From positions 62,001-126,000 of the forward strand of contig CACOAO010000001.1 of the NCBI GenBank assembly GCA_902625215.1: DNA of 64,000 nt, in the 5' to 3' direction. The notes beneath the pieces were generated by a model. It saw nothing but the letters and a program-made list of their open reading frames with translations. It had not been told where the DNA came from and searched no databases. Below, piece by piece: positions 9,164-24,493 of the stretch. Position numbers and translations under genes: made by a program. The stretch is from an uncultured SAR116 cluster alpha proteobacterium. Lineage in GTDB: Bacteria; Pseudomonadota; Alphaproteobacteria; Puniceispirillales; Marisalimonadaceae. Each line of letters starts with the position of its first letter. Position 1 is the stretch's first letter.

Positions 9164-9541
9164 ATGGCAAATTTAGAAAAAATGGCAGAGGACTTGAGCT
9201 CTTTAACAGTTTTAGAAGCAGCTGATTTAGCTAAGATACTGGAAGAAAAATGGGGCGTATCAGCAGCTGCACCAGTTGCTGTTGCAGCTGCTACTGGTGG
9301 AGGTGAAGCTCCAGCTTCTGCTGAAGCTAAAACAGAATTTTCTGTTTCTTTAGCATCAGTTGGTGACAAAAAAATCAATGTTATTAAAGAGGTAAGAGCA
9401 GTTACTGGTTTAGGGCTAAAAGAAGCTAAAGATTTAGTTGAAGCTGCCCCATCTTTAGTTAAAGAGGGAATACCAGAAGCAGAAGCTAACGAAATAAAAG
9501 CTAAACTTGAAGAAGCTGGTGCTTCAGTCGAGATTAAATAA
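9164..9541 (+). CDS. rplL: 50S ribosomal protein L7/L12
   Basis: L7/L12 is the multi-copy stalk protein that recruits translational GTPases. The 125-residue acidic protein has an N-terminal dimerisation part (1-35), an alanine-rich hinge (about 38-55) and the C-terminal domain with [15 protein letters not shown]. It starts at ATG 9164 after GGAGAG. It shares its transcript with rplJ, and a hairpin with a T-run follows before rpoB. Confidence 0.98.
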   Translation: MANLEKMAEDLSSLTVLEAADLAKILEEKWGVSAAAPVAVAAATGGGEAPASAEAKTEFSVSLASVGDKKINVIKEVRAVTGLGLKEAKDLVEAAPSLVKEGIPEAEANEIKAKLEEAGASVEIK

Positions 9542-9567
9542 ATTTTATTTCCTTTGAAATAGATTCA

Positions 9568-9604
9568 AACAAGCTTAATTTATTAGGCTTGTTCTTGATT
9601 TTTT
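9568..9604 (+). terminator. attenuator/intrinsic terminator between rplL and rpoB
   Basis: AACAAGCTTAA (9568-9578) pairs with TTAGGCTTGTT (9583-9593) through an 11-bp stem with one G.U pair and a four-base loop. After five bases comes a run of six T (9599-9604). The position, 40 bases before the rpoB start, is where partial terminators that set the rplL:rpoB ratio are known in other bacteria. The offset T-run suggests incomplete termination. Confidence 0.7.
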
Positions 9605-9643
9605 ACGGTTGTTTAACTTTCTTATAATTAAAAGGAATCATAA

Positions 9644-12600
9644 ATGTCAGTCCCGCAAAGTACTTTATTGAATAGAAGAAGAATTAGAAGAACATTTGGT
9701 AAAATTAGCGAAGTTGCGCAAATGCCTAATTTAATTGAAGTTCAAAGAAATTCTTATGAACAATTCCTTCAAATGTATATACCAGTTGATGAAAGAATTG
9801 ATGTAGGTCTTCAGGCTGTATTCAATTCTGTTTTCCCAATTAAGGATTTTGTTGGTAGATCAATGGTTGAGTTTGTTTCCTACACCCTTGAAGAACCTAA
9901 ATATGATGTGGATGAGTGTCACCAACGTGGATTAACTTATGCTTCTCCATTGAGATTAACATTAAGGTTAATTGTGTGGGACATAGATGCTGATACCGGT
10001 GCCAAGTCTATAAGAGATATGAAAGAGCAAGATGTTTATATGGGTGATATGCCACTTATGACACCTAACGGCACCTTTGTTGTAAATGGCACTGAAAGAG
10101 TTATTGTTTCTCAGATGCATAGATCTCCTGGAGTTTTCTTTGACCATGATAAAGGAAAAACTCATGCCTCAGGTAAATTTCTTTTTGCTGCAAGAGTTAT
10201 TCCATACAGAGGATCATGGCTTGACTTTGAATTTGATCCAAAAGACGTTTTAAATGTTAGAATTGACAGAAAAAGAAAATTACCATGCACTACATTTTTG
10301 ATGGCTTTGTTGGAAGACGATGCTGAAAAATACCTTAAAGAATGTATAAAAAATAATGAAGAGCCCGACAGATCTAGGCTTTCAGGTATGTCTAGAGAAG
10401 ATATATTAACTTATTTCTACGATTATCAGATTTTTGAATTTAATTCTGACAAGTGGATCACTGACTTTGTTGCTGAAAACTATAAAGGTCAAAGATTGGA
10501 TTATGATTTAGTTGATTCCAAAAAAAGGAAGGTCGTTGCAAAGTCTGGTGATAAATTAACACAACGAAGCATAAAATTACTTATTGACAATGGTCTTAAA
10601 TCTATTGAGATCAAAGAAGATGAGTTGTTAGGTAAATTTTTGGCTGAAGATATTATTAACGAAAAGACTGGTGAAGTTTTTGCTGAAGCTGGTGATGAGA
10701 TTACGAATGAATTCTTAAAATTATTTAGGCTTAATAATCTAAGTGTACTTAAAGTTTTATCTATAGATAATTCTTCTGTTGGACCATGGATGAGAAATAC
10801 ACTTGCTCTTGATAAAAACACTTCGAGAGAAGAGGCTTTAGTTGATATATACAGAGTTATGCGTCCTGGAGAGCCTCCTGCTCACGAAACAGCAGCAATT
10901 TTATTTAATAGTCTTTTTTTTGATGAAGAGCGCTATGACCTATCAGCTGTTGGTAGAGTAAAAATGTCTGCTCGTTTGGATCTTGAGGTTGATGACTCAA
11001 TCAGAGTATTAAGAAAAGTTGATATTCTTGCTATCATTAAAGAGCTAATTTCATTAAAAGATGGTCATGGAGAAATAGATGATATTGATCATTTAGGTAA
11101 CAGACGAGTCAGATCAGTTGGAGAATTGCTAGAAAACCAATATAGAGTCGGTCTTTCAAGAATGGAAAGAGCAATAAAAGAGAGAATGAGTTCAGCTAAC
11201 GAAATCGAAAACTTAATGCCGCAAGACCTGATTAATGCAAAGCCAGCTGCAGCCTCCCTTCGAGAGTTTTTTGGATCAAGTCAATTGTCTCAATTTATGG
11301 ACCAAACTAATCCATTATCTGAAATTACACATAAAAGAAGAGTTTCAGCACTTGGTCCAGGTGGATTAACTCGTGAGAGAGCAGGGTTTGAAGTTAGAGA
11401 TGTACACCCAACCCATTATGGTAGGATATGTCCAATTGAAACACCAGAGGGACCCAACATTGGTTTAATAAATTCTTTAGCAACATTTGCTCAAATTAAT
11501 CAATACGGTTTCATAGAGACACCTTATAGAAAAGTTGAAGATGGTAAAGTTACTAATGATGTTGTCTATATTTCTGCAATCGAAGAGGGTAAGTATACTA
11601 TTGCACAAGCTAATGCAGAATTAGATAGCTCTAACAATTTTACTGGTGAATTATTGCCTGTAAGAAAAGCTGGAGACATTGGTTTAGCTAACCCGTATGA
11701 TATTAATCTTATGGATGTTTCTCCAAAACAATTAGTTTCTGTTGCATCAGCTTTAATCCCATTTTTAGAAAATGATGATGCTAACAGAGCCTTAATGGGT
11801 TCTAATATGATGAGACAAGCTGTTCCTTTAGTTAAATCAGAAAGTCCACTTGTTGGAACAGGAATTGAGGCGACGGTTGCTCAAGACTCTGGTGTAACAG
11901 TAGTTGCAAGAAGATCAGGAATTGTAGATCAAGTTGATGCAACTAGAATTGTTATTAGAGCTAACTCTGTTGATGAGGCTGATGTTAGTCCTGTAGATAT
12001 ATATTCATTATTAAAGTTTCAAAGAAGTAACCAAAATACTTGTATTAATCAAAGGCCTTTAGTTCAGGTAGGTGATTTAATTAATAATGGTGACATAATC
12101 GCTGATGGTCCTGCTACAGAAGATGGCGAACTTGCTCTTGGTAGAAATGTGCTTGTAGCATTTATGCCTTGGAATGGATATAATTTTGAAGATTCAATTC
12201 TTATATCTGAACGCATTGTAAAAGAAGATATATTTTCATCAATTCATATTGAAGAATTTGAGGTTATGGCTAGAGATACTAAATTAGGACAAGAGGAAAT
12301 AACGCGTGATATTCCAAATATTGGCGAAGAAGCTCTAAGAAATCTAGATGAAGCAGGAATGGTATATATTGGAGCCGAAGTTAAGCCGGGAGATATAATG
12401 GTTGGTAAAGTAACTCCAAAGGGTGAAAGTCCTATGACACCAGAAGAGAAATTGCTTAGAGCAATTTTTGGAGAAAAAGCTTCAGATGTCAGAGACACTT
12501 CACTGAAAGTTCCACCTGGTGTATCAGGTACAATAGTAGATGTAAGAGTATTTTCTAGAAGAGGAGTTGAAAAAGATGAGAGGGCTAGAGCTATTGAAAG

Positions 12601-13819
12601 AGCTGAAGTAGATAGATTTGCAAAGGACAGAGATGACGAAAAATTAATACTTGAGAAAGGTTACTATGGACGTCTAAAAGAGTTTCTCGTTGGGCAAAAA
12701 TTAGATAGTATATCGGATAAAAAAATAAAGAAGGGTGAAGTTTTATCTGAAGAAACACTTAATGAATTATCACGTTTAGAACTAAGGTCGATTTCAGTTA
12801 ATAACGAAAAAGTTCAAAAAAAACTTGAAAAATTATCCAATCATTTTGATGGGGTTATAAAAACATTGGAAAATAGATTCAATGACAGAGTTGATAAATT
12901 ACAAAGAGGAGATGAGTTGCTTCCAGGTGTAATGAAAATGGTGAAAGTCTTTGTTGCTGTTAAACGAAAGTTACAATCTGGAGATAAAATGGCAGGGAGG
13001 CATGGAAATAAAGGCGTGATTTCTAAAATTATACCTGCCGAAGATATGCCTTACTTAGATGACGGAACACCAGTTGATGTTGTATTAAATCCATTAGGCG
13101 TACCATCAAGAATGAATGTAGGACAAATTTTAGAAACGCATCTGGGTTGGGCTGCTTCTGGTTTAGGTAATAAAATTGGAAAAATGTTGTTAGATGATAA
13201 TGACACTAGTGGGAGAATAAGAGAGTTTCTTTCACAAATTTATGGTGAAAAACAGTCAAATTCAGATTTTTCAAAATTAGATAACAAAGATATCATTCAA
13301 CAAGCCACTAACTTACGCAGAGGTGTTCCAATGGCAACGCCCGTCTTTGATGGTGCTAGTGAACAAGATGTTAGACATATACTTAAATTAGCAGACTTAG
13401 ATGAAACCGGTCAAGTATGGTTGACAGATGGAAGAACGGGTGAAGTATTTGACAGAAAAGTTACTGTTGGATACATTTACATGTTAAAACTCCACCATTT
13501 GGTTGATGATAAAATCCATGCGAGGTCAATTGGTCCATATTCTCTTGTTACACAGCAGCCTTTAGGTGGTAAAGCTCAATTTGGAGGCCAAAGATTTGGT
13601 GAAATGGAAGTTTGGGCTCTTGAAGCATACGGTGCAGCTTATACCCTTCAAGAAATGTTGACTGTAAAATCTGATGATGTTTCAGGTAGGACAAAAGTTT
13701 ATGAATCTATTATCAGGGGTGACGACGACTTTGAAGCAGGAATTCCAGAGTCATTTAACGTTTTAATAAAAGAATTAAAATCACTAGGACTAAATGTTAA
13801 TATGGACTTAGTTGATTAA
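9644..13819 (+). CDS. rpoB: DNA-directed RNA polymerase subunit beta
   Basis: The beta subunit forms one pincer and much of the active site of RNA polymerase. The 1391-residue protein is full length for Alphaproteobacteria. It begins [20 protein letters not shown]. The rifampicin pocket around residues 545-580 reads [16 protein letters not shown] then [12 protein letters not shown], the sensitive-type sequence. Near residue 840 is the [12 protein letters not shown] active-site region, and [13 protein letters not shown] (about 1110) and [21 protein letters not shown] (about 1306) are intact in shorter parts. rpoC follows 34 bases later. Confidence 0.98.
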   Translation: MSVPQSTLLNRRRIRRTFGKISEVAQMPNLIEVQRNSYEQFLQMYIPVDERIDVGLQAVFNSVFPIKDFVGRSMVEFVSYTLEEPKYDVDECHQRGLTYASPLRLTLRLIVWDIDADTGAKSIRDMKEQDVYMGDMPLMTPNGTFVVNGTERVIVSQMHRSPGVFFDHDKGKTHASGKFLFAARVIPYRGSWLDFEFDPKDVLNVRIDRKRKLPCTTFLMALLEDDAEKYLKECIKNNEEPDRSRLSGMSREDILTYFYDYQIFEFNSDKWITDFVAENYKGQRLDYDLVDSKKRKVVAKSGDKLTQRSIKLLIDNGLKSIEIKEDELLGKFLAEDIINEKTGEVFAEAGDEITNEFLKLFRLNNLSVLKVLSIDNSSVGPWMRNTLALDKNTSREEALVDIYRVMRPGEPPAHETAAILFNSLFFDEERYDLSAVGRVKMSARLDLEVDDSIRVLRKVDILAIIKELISLKDGHGEIDDIDHLGNRRVRSVGELLENQYRVGLSRMERAIKERMSSANEIENLMPQDLINAKPAAASLREFFGSSQLSQFMDQTNPLSEITHKRRVSALGPGGLTRERAGFEVRDVHPTHYGRICPIETPEGPNIGLINSLATFAQINQYGFIETPYRKVEDGKVTNDVVYISAIEEGKYTIAQANAELDSSNNFTGELLPVRKAGDIGLANPYDINLMDVSPKQLVSVASALIPFLENDDANRALMGSNMMRQAVPLVKSESPLVGTGIEATVAQDSGVTVVARRSGIVDQVDATRIVIRANSVDEADVSPVDIYSLLKFQRSNQNTCINQRPLVQVGDLINNGDIIADGPATEDGELALGRNVLVAFMPWNGYNFEDSILISERIVKEDIFSSIHIEEFEVMARDTKLGQEEITRDIPNIGEEALRNLDEAGMVYIGAEVKPGDIMVGKVTPKGESPMTPEEKLLRAIFGEKASDVRDTSLKVPPGVSGTIVDVRVFSRRGVEKDERARAIERAEVDRFAKDRDDEKLILEKGYYGRLKEFLVGQKLDSISDKKIKKGEVLSEETLNELSRLELRSISVNNEKVQKKLEKLSNHFDGVIKTLENRFNDRVDKLQRGDELLPGVMKMVKVFVAVKRKLQSGDKMAGRHGNKGVISKIIPAEDMPYLDDGTPVDVVLNPLGVPSRMNVGQILETHLGWAASGLGNKIGKMLLDDNDTSGRIREFLSQIYGEKQSNSDFSKLDNKDIIQQATNLRRGVPMATPVFDGASEQDVRHILKLADLDETGQVWLTDGRTGEVFDRKVTVGYIYMLKLHHLVDDKIHARSIGPYSLVTQQPLGGKAQFGGQRFGEMEVWALEAYGAAYTLQEMLTVKSDDVSGRTKVYESIIRGDDDFEAGIPESFNVLIKELKSLGLNVNMDLVD

Positions 13820-13841
13820 TGTATAATATTATTAACCATGA

Positions 13842-18020
<4,179 letters not shown>

Positions 18021-18060
18021 TCTAATTTATAAATATTATAAAAACTTTATATTTTTGTTC

Positions 18061-18089
18061 TTGACCATTTCATCTGTTAGGAATACAAT
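18061..18089 (+). promoter_or_regulatory. sigma70-type promoter of the str operon (rpsL)
   Basis: TTGACC (18061-18066) and TACAAT (18084-18089) match consensus at five of six positions each and are separated by exactly 17 bases. A start near 18096 would give a leader of about 100 bases before rpsL. It lies 41 bases after the rpoC stop, in the only sizeable gap between rpoC and fusA. Confidence 0.8.
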
Positions 18090-18095
18090 CTCGCG

Positions 18096-18195
18096 AAATT
18101 GAGTTCTGGTAGTAATTTTAAATTAGACGCTAGCTCAACAACGAAATTTACATCTAATGAGTATTTATATCATTAGTCTTATAAAGGAACTGTAG
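18096..18195 (+). promoter_or_regulatory. rpsL leader with a 7-bp hairpin
   Basis: The inferred leader holds a perfect hairpin CTAATGA (18154-18160) and TCATTAG (18170-18176) with a nine-base loop, just before the AAGGAA ribosome binding site. It might serve translational control by S7 or S12, but I recognise no known motif. Function is inferred only from place. Confidence 0.35.
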
Positions 18196-18567
18196 ATGCC
18201 TACAATTAATCAGCTAATAAGGCATGGTCGTGAAAGACCAATAAATAAAACAAAGGTACCTGCAATGCAGTCATGCCCACAAAAACGTGGTGTATGTACA
18301 CGTGTATATACCACAACACCAAAAAAACCTAACTCTGCCCTTAGAAAAGTTGCAAGAATTAGGCTTACTAATGGCTTCGAGGTTACCTCTTACATACCGG
18401 GAGAAGGTCATAATCTTCAGGAACACTCAGTAGTAATGATAAGGGGTGGGAGAGTTAAAGATTTACCTGGTGTTAGGTATCATGTTATACGCGGAACTTT
18501 AGATACTCAAGGTGTTGCAGATAGACGGCAAAGAAGATCTAAATATGGTGCTAAGCGGCCTAAATAA
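18196..18567 (+). CDS. rpsL: 30S ribosomal protein S12
   Basis: S12 is at the decoding centre and affects tRNA selection accuracy. The 123-residue protein has the near-invariant [17 protein letters not shown] and [13 protein letters not shown]. Both lysines whose change gives streptomycin resistance (in PKKPNS and RVKDLP) are wild type, so sensitivity is expected at this site. ATG 18196 follows AAGGAAC. It heads the str operon, rpsL-rpsG-fusA-tuf. Confidence 0.98.
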   Translation: MPTINQLIRHGRERPINKTKVPAMQSCPQKRGVCTRVYTTTPKKPNSALRKVARIRLTNGFEVTSYIPGEGHNLQEHSVVMIRGGRVKDLPGVRYHVIRGTLDTQGVADRRQRRSKYGAKRPK

Positions 18568-18581
18568 TAAAGGATAAATTT

Positions 18582-19052
18582 ATGTCAAGAAGAAGAAAAG
18601 CTATCAAAAGACAAGTGATGCCGGATCCAAAGTTTAATGATAAGGTAGTATCAAAATTTACAGCCTGTCTAATGTATGATGGAAAAAGGTCAACTGCAGA
18701 GAAAATAGTTTATGGAGCATTTGATGTAATTCAAAAAAAAGTGGGTACAGAACCAATAAAAATTTTTCATGACGCCCTAGAGAATGTCCAACCTCAATTA
18801 GAAGTGAGGTCAAGAAGGGTTGGTGGTGCCACTTACCAAGTTCCAGTTGAGGTCCGGTCTGACAGAGCTCTTGCGCTTGCAATTAGATGGTTAATAAATA
18901 GTAGTAGAAACAGATCTGAAAATTCAATGACTGAAAGACTCAGTGGAGAATTGATTGATGCCTCTTCGAATAGAGGTGCTTCAGTTAAGAAGAAAGAAGA
19001 TACACACAAAATGGCAGAAGCTAATAAAGCTTTCTCTCATTACCGTTGGTAG
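18582..19052 (+). CDS. rpsG: 30S ribosomal protein S7
   Basis: S7 nucleates assembly of the 30S head and contacts E-site tRNA. The 156-residue protein begins [18 protein letters not shown] and contains [20 protein letters not shown] and the C-terminal [15 protein letters not shown]. It starts 14 bases after rpsL and ends 19 bases before fusA. S7 is the known autorepressor of the str operon in E. coli. Confidence 0.98.
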   Translation: MSRRRKAIKRQVMPDPKFNDKVVSKFTACLMYDGKRSTAEKIVYGAFDVIQKKVGTEPIKIFHDALENVQPQLEVRSRRVGGATYQVPVEVRSDRALALAIRWLINSSRNRSENSMTERLSGELIDASSNRGASVKKKEDTHKMAEANKAFSHYRW

Positions 19053-19071
19053 TAATTAAATAGGTGTTAAA

Positions 19072-21210
19072 ATGGCTCGTGGATATAGCTTAAATAGATA
19101 TAGAAATTTTGGTATAATAGCGCATATTGATGCAGGTAAAACTACAACTTCAGAAAGAGTTTTATATTATACTGGTAGATCACACAAAATTGGAGAAGTT
19201 CATGATGGTAATGCAACCATGGACTGGATGGAGCAAGAACAGGAGCGTGGGATAACAATAACTTCTGCTGCAACAACCTGTTTTTGGACTAGGACAGAGG
19301 ATGGTAAAAGTTTTGATAAATCTTATGGCTCTTCAGAAAATGAAGCTAAATTTCGGTTCAATATTATAGACACACCAGGTCATGTTGATTTTACAATAGA
19401 AGTCGAAAGGTCTCTAGCGGTACTTGACGGAGCTGTAGTTGTTTTAGATGCTAATGCAGGTATTGAGCCTCAAACCGAAACTGTATGGCGTCAAGCAGAT
19501 AGGTATAAAGTACCTAGAATTGTTTTCGTCAATAAGATGGATAAAATTGGTGCGGATTTCTTTAAATGTGTAAGCATGGTAAAAGATCGTACTGGTGCAA
19601 CACCATTGCCTATTAATTTACCAATTGGTGCTGAAAATGAATTTTTAGGACTAGTCGACTTGGTTTCTATGAAAGAGTGGGTTTGGGATTCTGAAGATTT
19701 AGGTGCTTCTTGGACAATACGCGAAATAAGAGATGACCTTATAGAAAAATCTAAAGCTATGAGAGCGGATTTAATAGAGTTAGCAGTTGAACAAGATGAT
19801 GAGTGGATGGAAAAATACTTAGAAGGTGAAGAGCCTGACGAAATTTCATTAAGAAAATTAATAAGAAAAGGAACATTAGCAATGAATTTTGTTCCCATAT
19901 TATGTGGCTCAGCATTTAAAAATAAGGGTGTTCAAACAATGCTAAACTCCGTAATTGACTATCTTCCTGATCCTCTTGATGTGCCTGCTTACCTCGGGTT
20001 TCTTCCTGGAGACAAATCTGAAACTCGAAATATTGAAAGAAAAGCTAGTGATATAGAGCCTTTTTCTGGTTTGGCGTTTAAGATCATGAACGATCCTTTT
20101 GTTGGCTCACTTACTTTTTTAAGAATTTATTCTGGTTCAATTAAGAAAGGTGACTCTCTGCTTAATTCTACTAAAGGCAAAAAAGAGCGTGTAGGTAGAA
20201 TGATGATGATGCATTCTAATAATAGAGAGGAGATTGATGAGGCATTTGCAGGTGACATTGTTGCATTAGCTGGTATGAAAGAAACAACTACAGGTGATAC
20301 TTTATGTGATCCATTAAAGTCAGTTGTTTTAGAGACAATGTCTTTCCCCAACCCAGTTATAGAAATTGCTGTTGAGCCAAAGTCAAAAAATGACCAAGAA
20401 AAAATGTCAACAGGTCTAGCAAGATTAGCTGCTGAAGATCCTTCTTTCCAGGTTTCAACGGATCTAGAATCTGGTCAAACAATTATGAAAGGTATGGGTG
20501 AGCTACATTTAGATATTTTGATTGATCGGCTCAAACGAGAATTTAAAGTTGAGGCTAATATAGGGGCCCCTCAGGTGGCTTACAGAGAGACTATTACAAA
20601 GGAAGTCGAAGTCGATTATACTCATAAAAAACAATCTGGTGGATCTGGCCAGTTTGCTAGAGTTAAAATGACATTTTCACCTAATCCAGATCAGGATTTT
20701 GAATTTGTAAATTCTATAAAAGGAGGAAATATACCTACGGAATATATTCCTGGGGTAGAGAAAGGTTTAATTCAAGCTAAAGAATCTGGTATTATCGCTG
20801 GATTTCCAGCGATAGACTTTAAGGTAAATCTTCATGATGGTGCCTTTCACGATGTTGATTCATCTGTTATGGCATTTGAAATTGCAGCTAGAGCTGCATT
20901 TAGAGAGGGAATGAATAAAGCATCTCCCGTTTTGCTTGAGCCAATTATGAAAGTTGAGTGTGTTACTCCTGAAGAATATATGGGAGACATTATTGGAGAC
21001 TTAAACAGTAGGCGTGGACAGGTTAATGGCATGGATGCCAGAGGAAATGCACAAGTGATTAATGCCATGGTGCCATTAGCTAATATGTTTGGTTACGTAA
21101 ATAATTTACGATCAATGAGTCAAGGTAGAGCTCAGTATACAATGATTTTTGATCATTATGATCAAGTTCCACAAGCAGTTGCCGATGAAGTAAAAGCGAA
21201 GTTGGCTTAA
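19072..21210 (+). CDS. fusA: translation elongation factor EF-G
   Basis: EF-G drives translocation and, with RRF, ribosome recycling. The 712-residue protein has G1 [12 protein letters not shown], switch I with [12 protein letters not shown]3 DTPGHVDF, G4 NKMD, and domains II-V with the domain IV loop region. Between the conserved CFW and NIIDTPGH lies a longer than usual segment, about a dozen residues more than in E. coli ([20 protein letters not shown]). Its TAA stop (21208-21210) overlaps the first bases of tuf repeat copy 2. Confidence 0.97.
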   Translation: MARGYSLNRYRNFGIIAHIDAGKTTTSERVLYYTGRSHKIGEVHDGNATMDWMEQEQERGITITSAATTCFWTRTEDGKSFDKSYGSSENEAKFRFNIIDTPGHVDFTIEVERSLAVLDGAVVVLDANAGIEPQTETVWRQADRYKVPRIVFVNKMDKIGADFFKCVSMVKDRTGATPLPINLPIGAENEFLGLVDLVSMKEWVWDSEDLGASWTIREIRDDLIEKSKAMRADLIELAVEQDDEWMEKYLEGEEPDEISLRKLIRKGTLAMNFVPILCGSAFKNKGVQTMLNSVIDYLPDPLDVPAYLGFLPGDKSETRNIERKASDIEPFSGLAFKIMNDPFVGSLTFLRIYSGSIKKGDSLLNSTKGKKERVGRMMMMHSNNREEIDEAFAGDIVALAGMKETTTGDTLCDPLKSVVLETMSFPNPVIEIAVEPKSKNDQEKMSTGLARLAAEDPSFQVSTDLESGQTIMKGMGELHLDILIDRLKREFKVEANIGAPQVAYRETITKEVEVDYTHKKQSGGSGQFARVKMTFSPNPDQDFEFVNSIKGGNIPTEYIPGVEKGLIQAKESGIIAGFPAIDFKVNLHDGAFHDVDSSVMAFEIAARAAFREGMNKASPVLLEPIMKVECVTPEEYMGDIIGDLNSRRGQVNGMDARGNAQVINAMVPLANMFGYVNNLRSMSQGRAQYTMIFDHYDQVPQAVADEVKAKLA

Positions 21211-22448
21211 AATTAAAATTAAAGAAAGGTCATAAAATATGTCTAAAGAAAAATTTGATCGTAGTAAACCTCATGTAAATATTGGTACAATAGGTCACGT
21301 TGACCATGGTAAGACCACGCTAACTGCAGCAATTACAAAAGTCATGGCTGATGCTGGTCGAGCTGACTTTTCTGCTTATGACCAAATTGATAAAGCTCCT
21401 GAAGAAAGAGAAAGAGGTATAACAATTTCTACTGCGCATGTTGAGTATGAAACCGAGAATCGTCATTATGCTCATGTTGATTGTCCAGGTCACGCAGACT
21501 ATGTAAAAAATATGATTACTGGTGCGGCTCAGATGGATGGTGCTATATTAGTTGTGAACGCTGCTGATGGTCCTATGCCACAAACTAAAGAACATATTCT
21601 ATTAGCACGTCAAGTTGGTGTTCCTTCTTTAGTTGTTTATATGAATAAAGTTGACCAAGTTGACGATGAAGAATTGTTGGAATTAGTTGAGTTAGAAATT
21701 CGTGAACTATTAAGTAGTTACGAGTTTCCTGGTGATGATATTCCGATTATTAAAGGTAGTGCGTTAGCTGCACTTGAAGGTCGTGACGAAGCTATTGGGA
21801 TAAACTCAATTACAGAATTAATGGCTGCTGTAGACTCTTATATTCCTCAGCCTGAGCGTGACAAAGACAAGCCTTTCTTAATGCCTATTGAAGATGTTTT
21901 TTCTATATCAGGAAGAGGTACAGTTGTCACAGGCCGTGTTGAGCGAGGTGTTATAAAAGTTGGTGAAGAAATAGAGATAGTTGGTATCAAAGAAACAGCT
22001 AAAACAACATGTACGGGAGTTGAAATGTTCCGTAAATTACTTGATTCTGGTGAAGCTGGTGACAATGTTGGAGTACTGCTAAGGGGAACAAAAAGAGAGG
22101 AAGTTGAACGTGGTCAAGTCTTATCTGCGCCTGGTTCAATTAAGCCTTATTCTAAATTTAAAGGTGAGGCATATATTTTAACTAAAGATGAAGGTGGAAG
22201 ACACACACCATTTTTTAGTAATTATCGTCCACAATTTTATTTTAGAACAACTGATGTGACTGGAGCTGTTGAGTTACCTTCTGGAACAGAAATGGTAATG
22301 CCGGGAGATAATATTGCAATATCTGTAGAATTAATAACTCCAATTGCAATGGATGAAGGACTAAGGTTTGCAATAAGAGAGGGAGGAAGAACTGTAGGTG
22401 CTGGAGTAGTTTCGAGTATAGAAGCTTAATGAAAGTAAATTAATTTGA
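21209..22448 (+). repeat. direct repeat copy 2 containing tuf (identical to 5061-6300)
   Basis: This is the second member of the 1240-bp perfect direct repeat, 16,148 bases downstream of the first. The left edge falls inside the fusA stop codon, and the right edge is 19 bases after the tuf stop, 18 bases before rpsJ. The abrupt ends in non-coding sequence suit gene conversion limited to the gene and its flanks. Confidence 0.95.
21239..22429 (+). CDS. tuf: translation elongation factor EF-Tu (copy 2)
   Basis: This copy encodes the same 396 residues as the gene at 5091 with no nucleotide difference. It is in the canonical tufA place at the end of the str operon, 28 bases behind fusA, and runs into the S10 operon (rpsJ after 37 bases). 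No separate S10 promoter is visible in that gap, so transcription probably continues from str into S10. Confidence 0.98.
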   Translation: MSKEKFDRSKPHVNIGTIGHVDHGKTTLTAAITKVMADAGRADFSAYDQIDKAPEERERGITISTAHVEYETENRHYAHVDCPGHADYVKNMITGAAQMDGAILVVNAADGPMPQTKEHILLARQVGVPSLVVYMNKVDQVDDEELLELVELEIRELLSSYEFPGDDIPIIKGSALAALEGRDEAIGINSITELMAAVDSYIPQPERDKDKPFLMPIEDVFSISGRGTVVTGRVERGVIKVGEEIEIVGIKETAKTTCTGVEMFRKLLDSGEAGDNVGVLLRGTKREEVERGQVLSAPGSIKPYSKFKGEAYILTKDEGGRHTPFFSNYRPQFYFRTTDVTGAVELPSGTEMVMPGDNIAISVELITPIAMDEGLRFAIREGGRTVGAGVVSSIEA

Positions 22449-22466
22449 TAAAGTAAAGAGGATTTA

Positions 22467-22775
22467 ATGGATAGTCAAAATATTAGAATTAGGTTAAAGG
22501 CTTTTGATCATAGGATACTTGACCAATCCACTTCGGAGATAGTGAACACTGCTAGAAGAACAGGTGCTAAAATTCGTGGTCCTATACCTTTACCAACGTC
22601 ATTAAATAGGTTTACGGTGCTAAGAGGTCCTCACGTTGATAAAAAAAGTCGTGAACAATTCGAGATGAGAACACACAAGCGCGTGCTCGATATTGTTGAG
22701 CCTACACCCCAAACAGTCGATGCTCTTATGAAGTTAGATTTAGCTTCAGGCGTTGATGTTGAAATAAAATTATAG
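22467..22775 (+). CDS. rpsJ: 30S ribosomal protein S10
   Basis: S10 (NusE) is a 30S head protein and also binds NusB and NusG in antitermination. The 102-residue protein contains [16 protein letters not shown] and the block [14 protein letters not shown], then [16 protein letters not shown]. It starts after AAAGAGG and opens the S10 operon. rplC follows after seven bases. Confidence 0.98.
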   Translation: MDSQNIRIRLKAFDHRILDQSTSEIVNTARRTGAKIRGPIPLPTSLNRFTVLRGPHVDKKSREQFEMRTHKRVLDIVEPTPQTVDALMKLDLASGVDVEIKL

Positions 22776-22782
22776 GATTAAA

Positions 22783-23559
22783 ATGATGCGTTGCGGTCTA
22801 ATTGCTAGGAAGTTGGGTATGTCACGAGTATTTGATGACAATGGCGAACACATCCCGGTAACCATTTTAAGAATTGAAGATTTAGAAGTTTTATCAATTA
22901 AATCAGCTGATAAAGAAGGATATAATGCAGTTCAATTAGGATTTTGCAATAAAAAATCTAAAAATATATCTAAGCCTTTAAAAGGTCATTTTTCTAAAGC
23001 TAAATCTGAGCCAAAAGAAAAAATCGCTGAGTTTAGAGTTAGTGAAGATGCCGTTTTAGAAGTTGGGGATAAGTTAGGTGTAAATCATTTTTTTGTAGGT
23101 CAAAAAGTTGATGTAATTGGTACATCACAAGGTAAAGGGTTTTCAGGTGCTATGAAAAGACATAATTTTGGTGGAATGCAAGCATCTCATGGTGTTTCTA
23201 TCAGTCATAGATCTCATGGATCAACTGGAAACAGTCAAGATCCAGGTAGAACTTGGAAGGGTAAAAAAATGGCTGGTCAATACGGCAATGTGAAAATAAC
23301 AACCCAAAACTTAAAAGTAGTTAAATTACTAGAAGATGACAATTTAATATTAATTCAAGGTTCTGTTCCAGGCTCAAAAAATGGTATTGTCATTTTGAGA
23401 GATGCTATTAAGCACAAAACTCCAAATGAAGTTCCTTTCCCAGCAGGTTTGCGTAATGAAAATAAAGTTGATAATCAGAATGTTTCTGTGCCAGATGTTG
23501 AAAATGAAAAACAAAAAGAAAATTCTGCAGACGTAGATGGAGCTGAAGTTGAAAATTAA
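22783..23559 (+). CDS. rplC: 50S ribosomal protein L3
   Basis: L3 is an early assembly protein near the peptidyl-transferase centre. The 258-residue protein begins MMRCGLIARKLGMSRVF and holds GTSQGKGFSGAMKRHNFGG and the HGSTGNSQDPGRTWKGKKM segment. After the ribosomal fold (about residue 215) comes an acidic, asparagine- and glutamate-rich tail of about 40 residues, longer than in E. coli. ATG 22786 is an alternative start one codon later. The 3' end overlaps the start of rplD. Confidence 0.96.
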   Translation: MMRCGLIARKLGMSRVFDDNGEHIPVTILRIEDLEVLSIKSADKEGYNAVQLGFCNKKSKNISKPLKGHFSKAKSEPKEKIAEFRVSEDAVLEVGDKLGVNHFFVGQKVDVIGTSQGKGFSGAMKRHNFGGMQASHGVSISHRSHGSTGNSQDPGRTWKGKKMAGQYGNVKITTQNLKVVKLLEDDNLILIQGSVPGSKNGIVILRDAIKHKTPNEVPFPAGLRNENKVDNQNVSVPDVENEKQKENSADVDGAEVEN

Positions 23560-24166
23560 ATCATTGAGTATCAATAATAAATCAGGCAAAGAAATAAACC
23601 TTAACGAGCAAGTTTTTGGAATAAAACCTAGGGTTGATATTATTGCAAGAGTAATAAGGTGGCAATTAGCAAAGAGACGATTAGGAAATCATTCTGTTCA
23701 AACTCGTAGTAACGTAAAAATGACAACAGCTAAAATGTATAAACAAAAAGGTACAGGTAAAGCTAGGCATGGTTCTGGTTCTGTTTCTCAATTTAGGGGG
23801 GGGGGAATGGCACATGGGCCAGTCATTCATTCTCATTACCATAGCTTAAACAAAAAAGTAAGAAAATTAGGTTTAAAATCTGCTTTGTCCAATAAATTTA
23901 AGTCAGGCAAATTATTTATTTTAGAAACATTTAAAAGTGATGGTAAGACTTCTTCATTAAAGAAAAAATTAAATAAAATTGGAGTGGACAACGTCCTTAT
24001 AATTTCTGGAAATAATCTTGACGATAAATTTATTAAAGCTGCTGCTAATATTAGAAATTTAGATATTCTCTCACATCATGGTTTGAATGTTTATGATGTA
24101 GTTAAAAAAGACAATTTAATTATTATGGATGATGCTTTGCAACTTGTTGAGGAGCGATTGTTATGA
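23549..24166 (+). CDS. rplD: 50S ribosomal protein L4
   Basis: L4 lines the exit tunnel and in many bacteria represses the S10 operon. I choose TTG 23549 ([10 protein letters not shown], 205 residues), because GGAG at 23539-23542 is well spaced. An in-frame ATG at 23537 would add four residues. Either way the gene overlaps rplC. The conserved region [16 protein letters not shown] and [10 protein letters not shown] is present, the latter coded by an unbroken run of ten G (23796-23805). The TGA stop overlaps the rplW start. Confidence 0.93.
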   Translation: MKIKSLSINNKSGKEINLNEQVFGIKPRVDIIARVIRWQLAKRRLGNHSVQTRSNVKMTTAKMYKQKGTGKARHGSGSVSQFRGGGMAHGPVIHSHYHSLNKKVRKLGLKSALSNKFKSGKLFILETFKSDGKTSSLKKKLNKIGVDNVLIISGNNLDDKFIKAAANIRNLDILSHHGLNVYDVVKKDNLIIMDDALQLVEERLL

Positions 24167-24492
24167 GTGTAAGACCAAGAAAAAAAGAAAACACTAAAGT
24201 AAGTTTAAATAAGGCTTATCAAGTTATTTTAAGTCCATTAGTTACAGAAAAATCTACACAGCAATCAGAATACAACAAAATGGTTTTTTCTGTGCCAATA
24301 AATGCAACAAAGCCAGAAATTAAGTTATCTATTGAATCAATTTTTTCTGTAAAAGTCAAAGCAGTTCATACAATTTTAACTAAAGGAAAGTTAAAAAGAT
24401 TTAAGGGTATTTTAGGCAAAAGACAAGACAGAAAAAAAGCAATAGTTACACTTGCTCCAGGCAATAATATTGACTTATCGGTAGGAGTTTAA
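24163..24492 (+). CDS. rplW: 50S ribosomal protein L23
   Basis: L23 sits at the tunnel exit and docks trigger factor and SRP. The 109-residue protein has [16 protein letters not shown] and the segment [16 protein letters not shown], with a basic N-terminal extension of about 15 residues. Its ATG overlaps the rplD stop by four bases, implying translational coupling. rplB begins two bases after its stop. Confidence 0.97.
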   Translation: MSVRPRKKENTKVSLNKAYQVILSPLVTEKSTQQSEYNKMVFSVPINATKPEIKLSIESIFSVKVKAVHTILTKGKLKRFKGILGKRQDRKKAIVTLAPGNNIDLSVGV

Positions 24493-24493
24493 A

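Noticed and set aside
19491-19898. 135-codon minus-strand frame inside fusA
   Set aside because: Shadow of EF-G; no recognisable domain or ribosome binding site.
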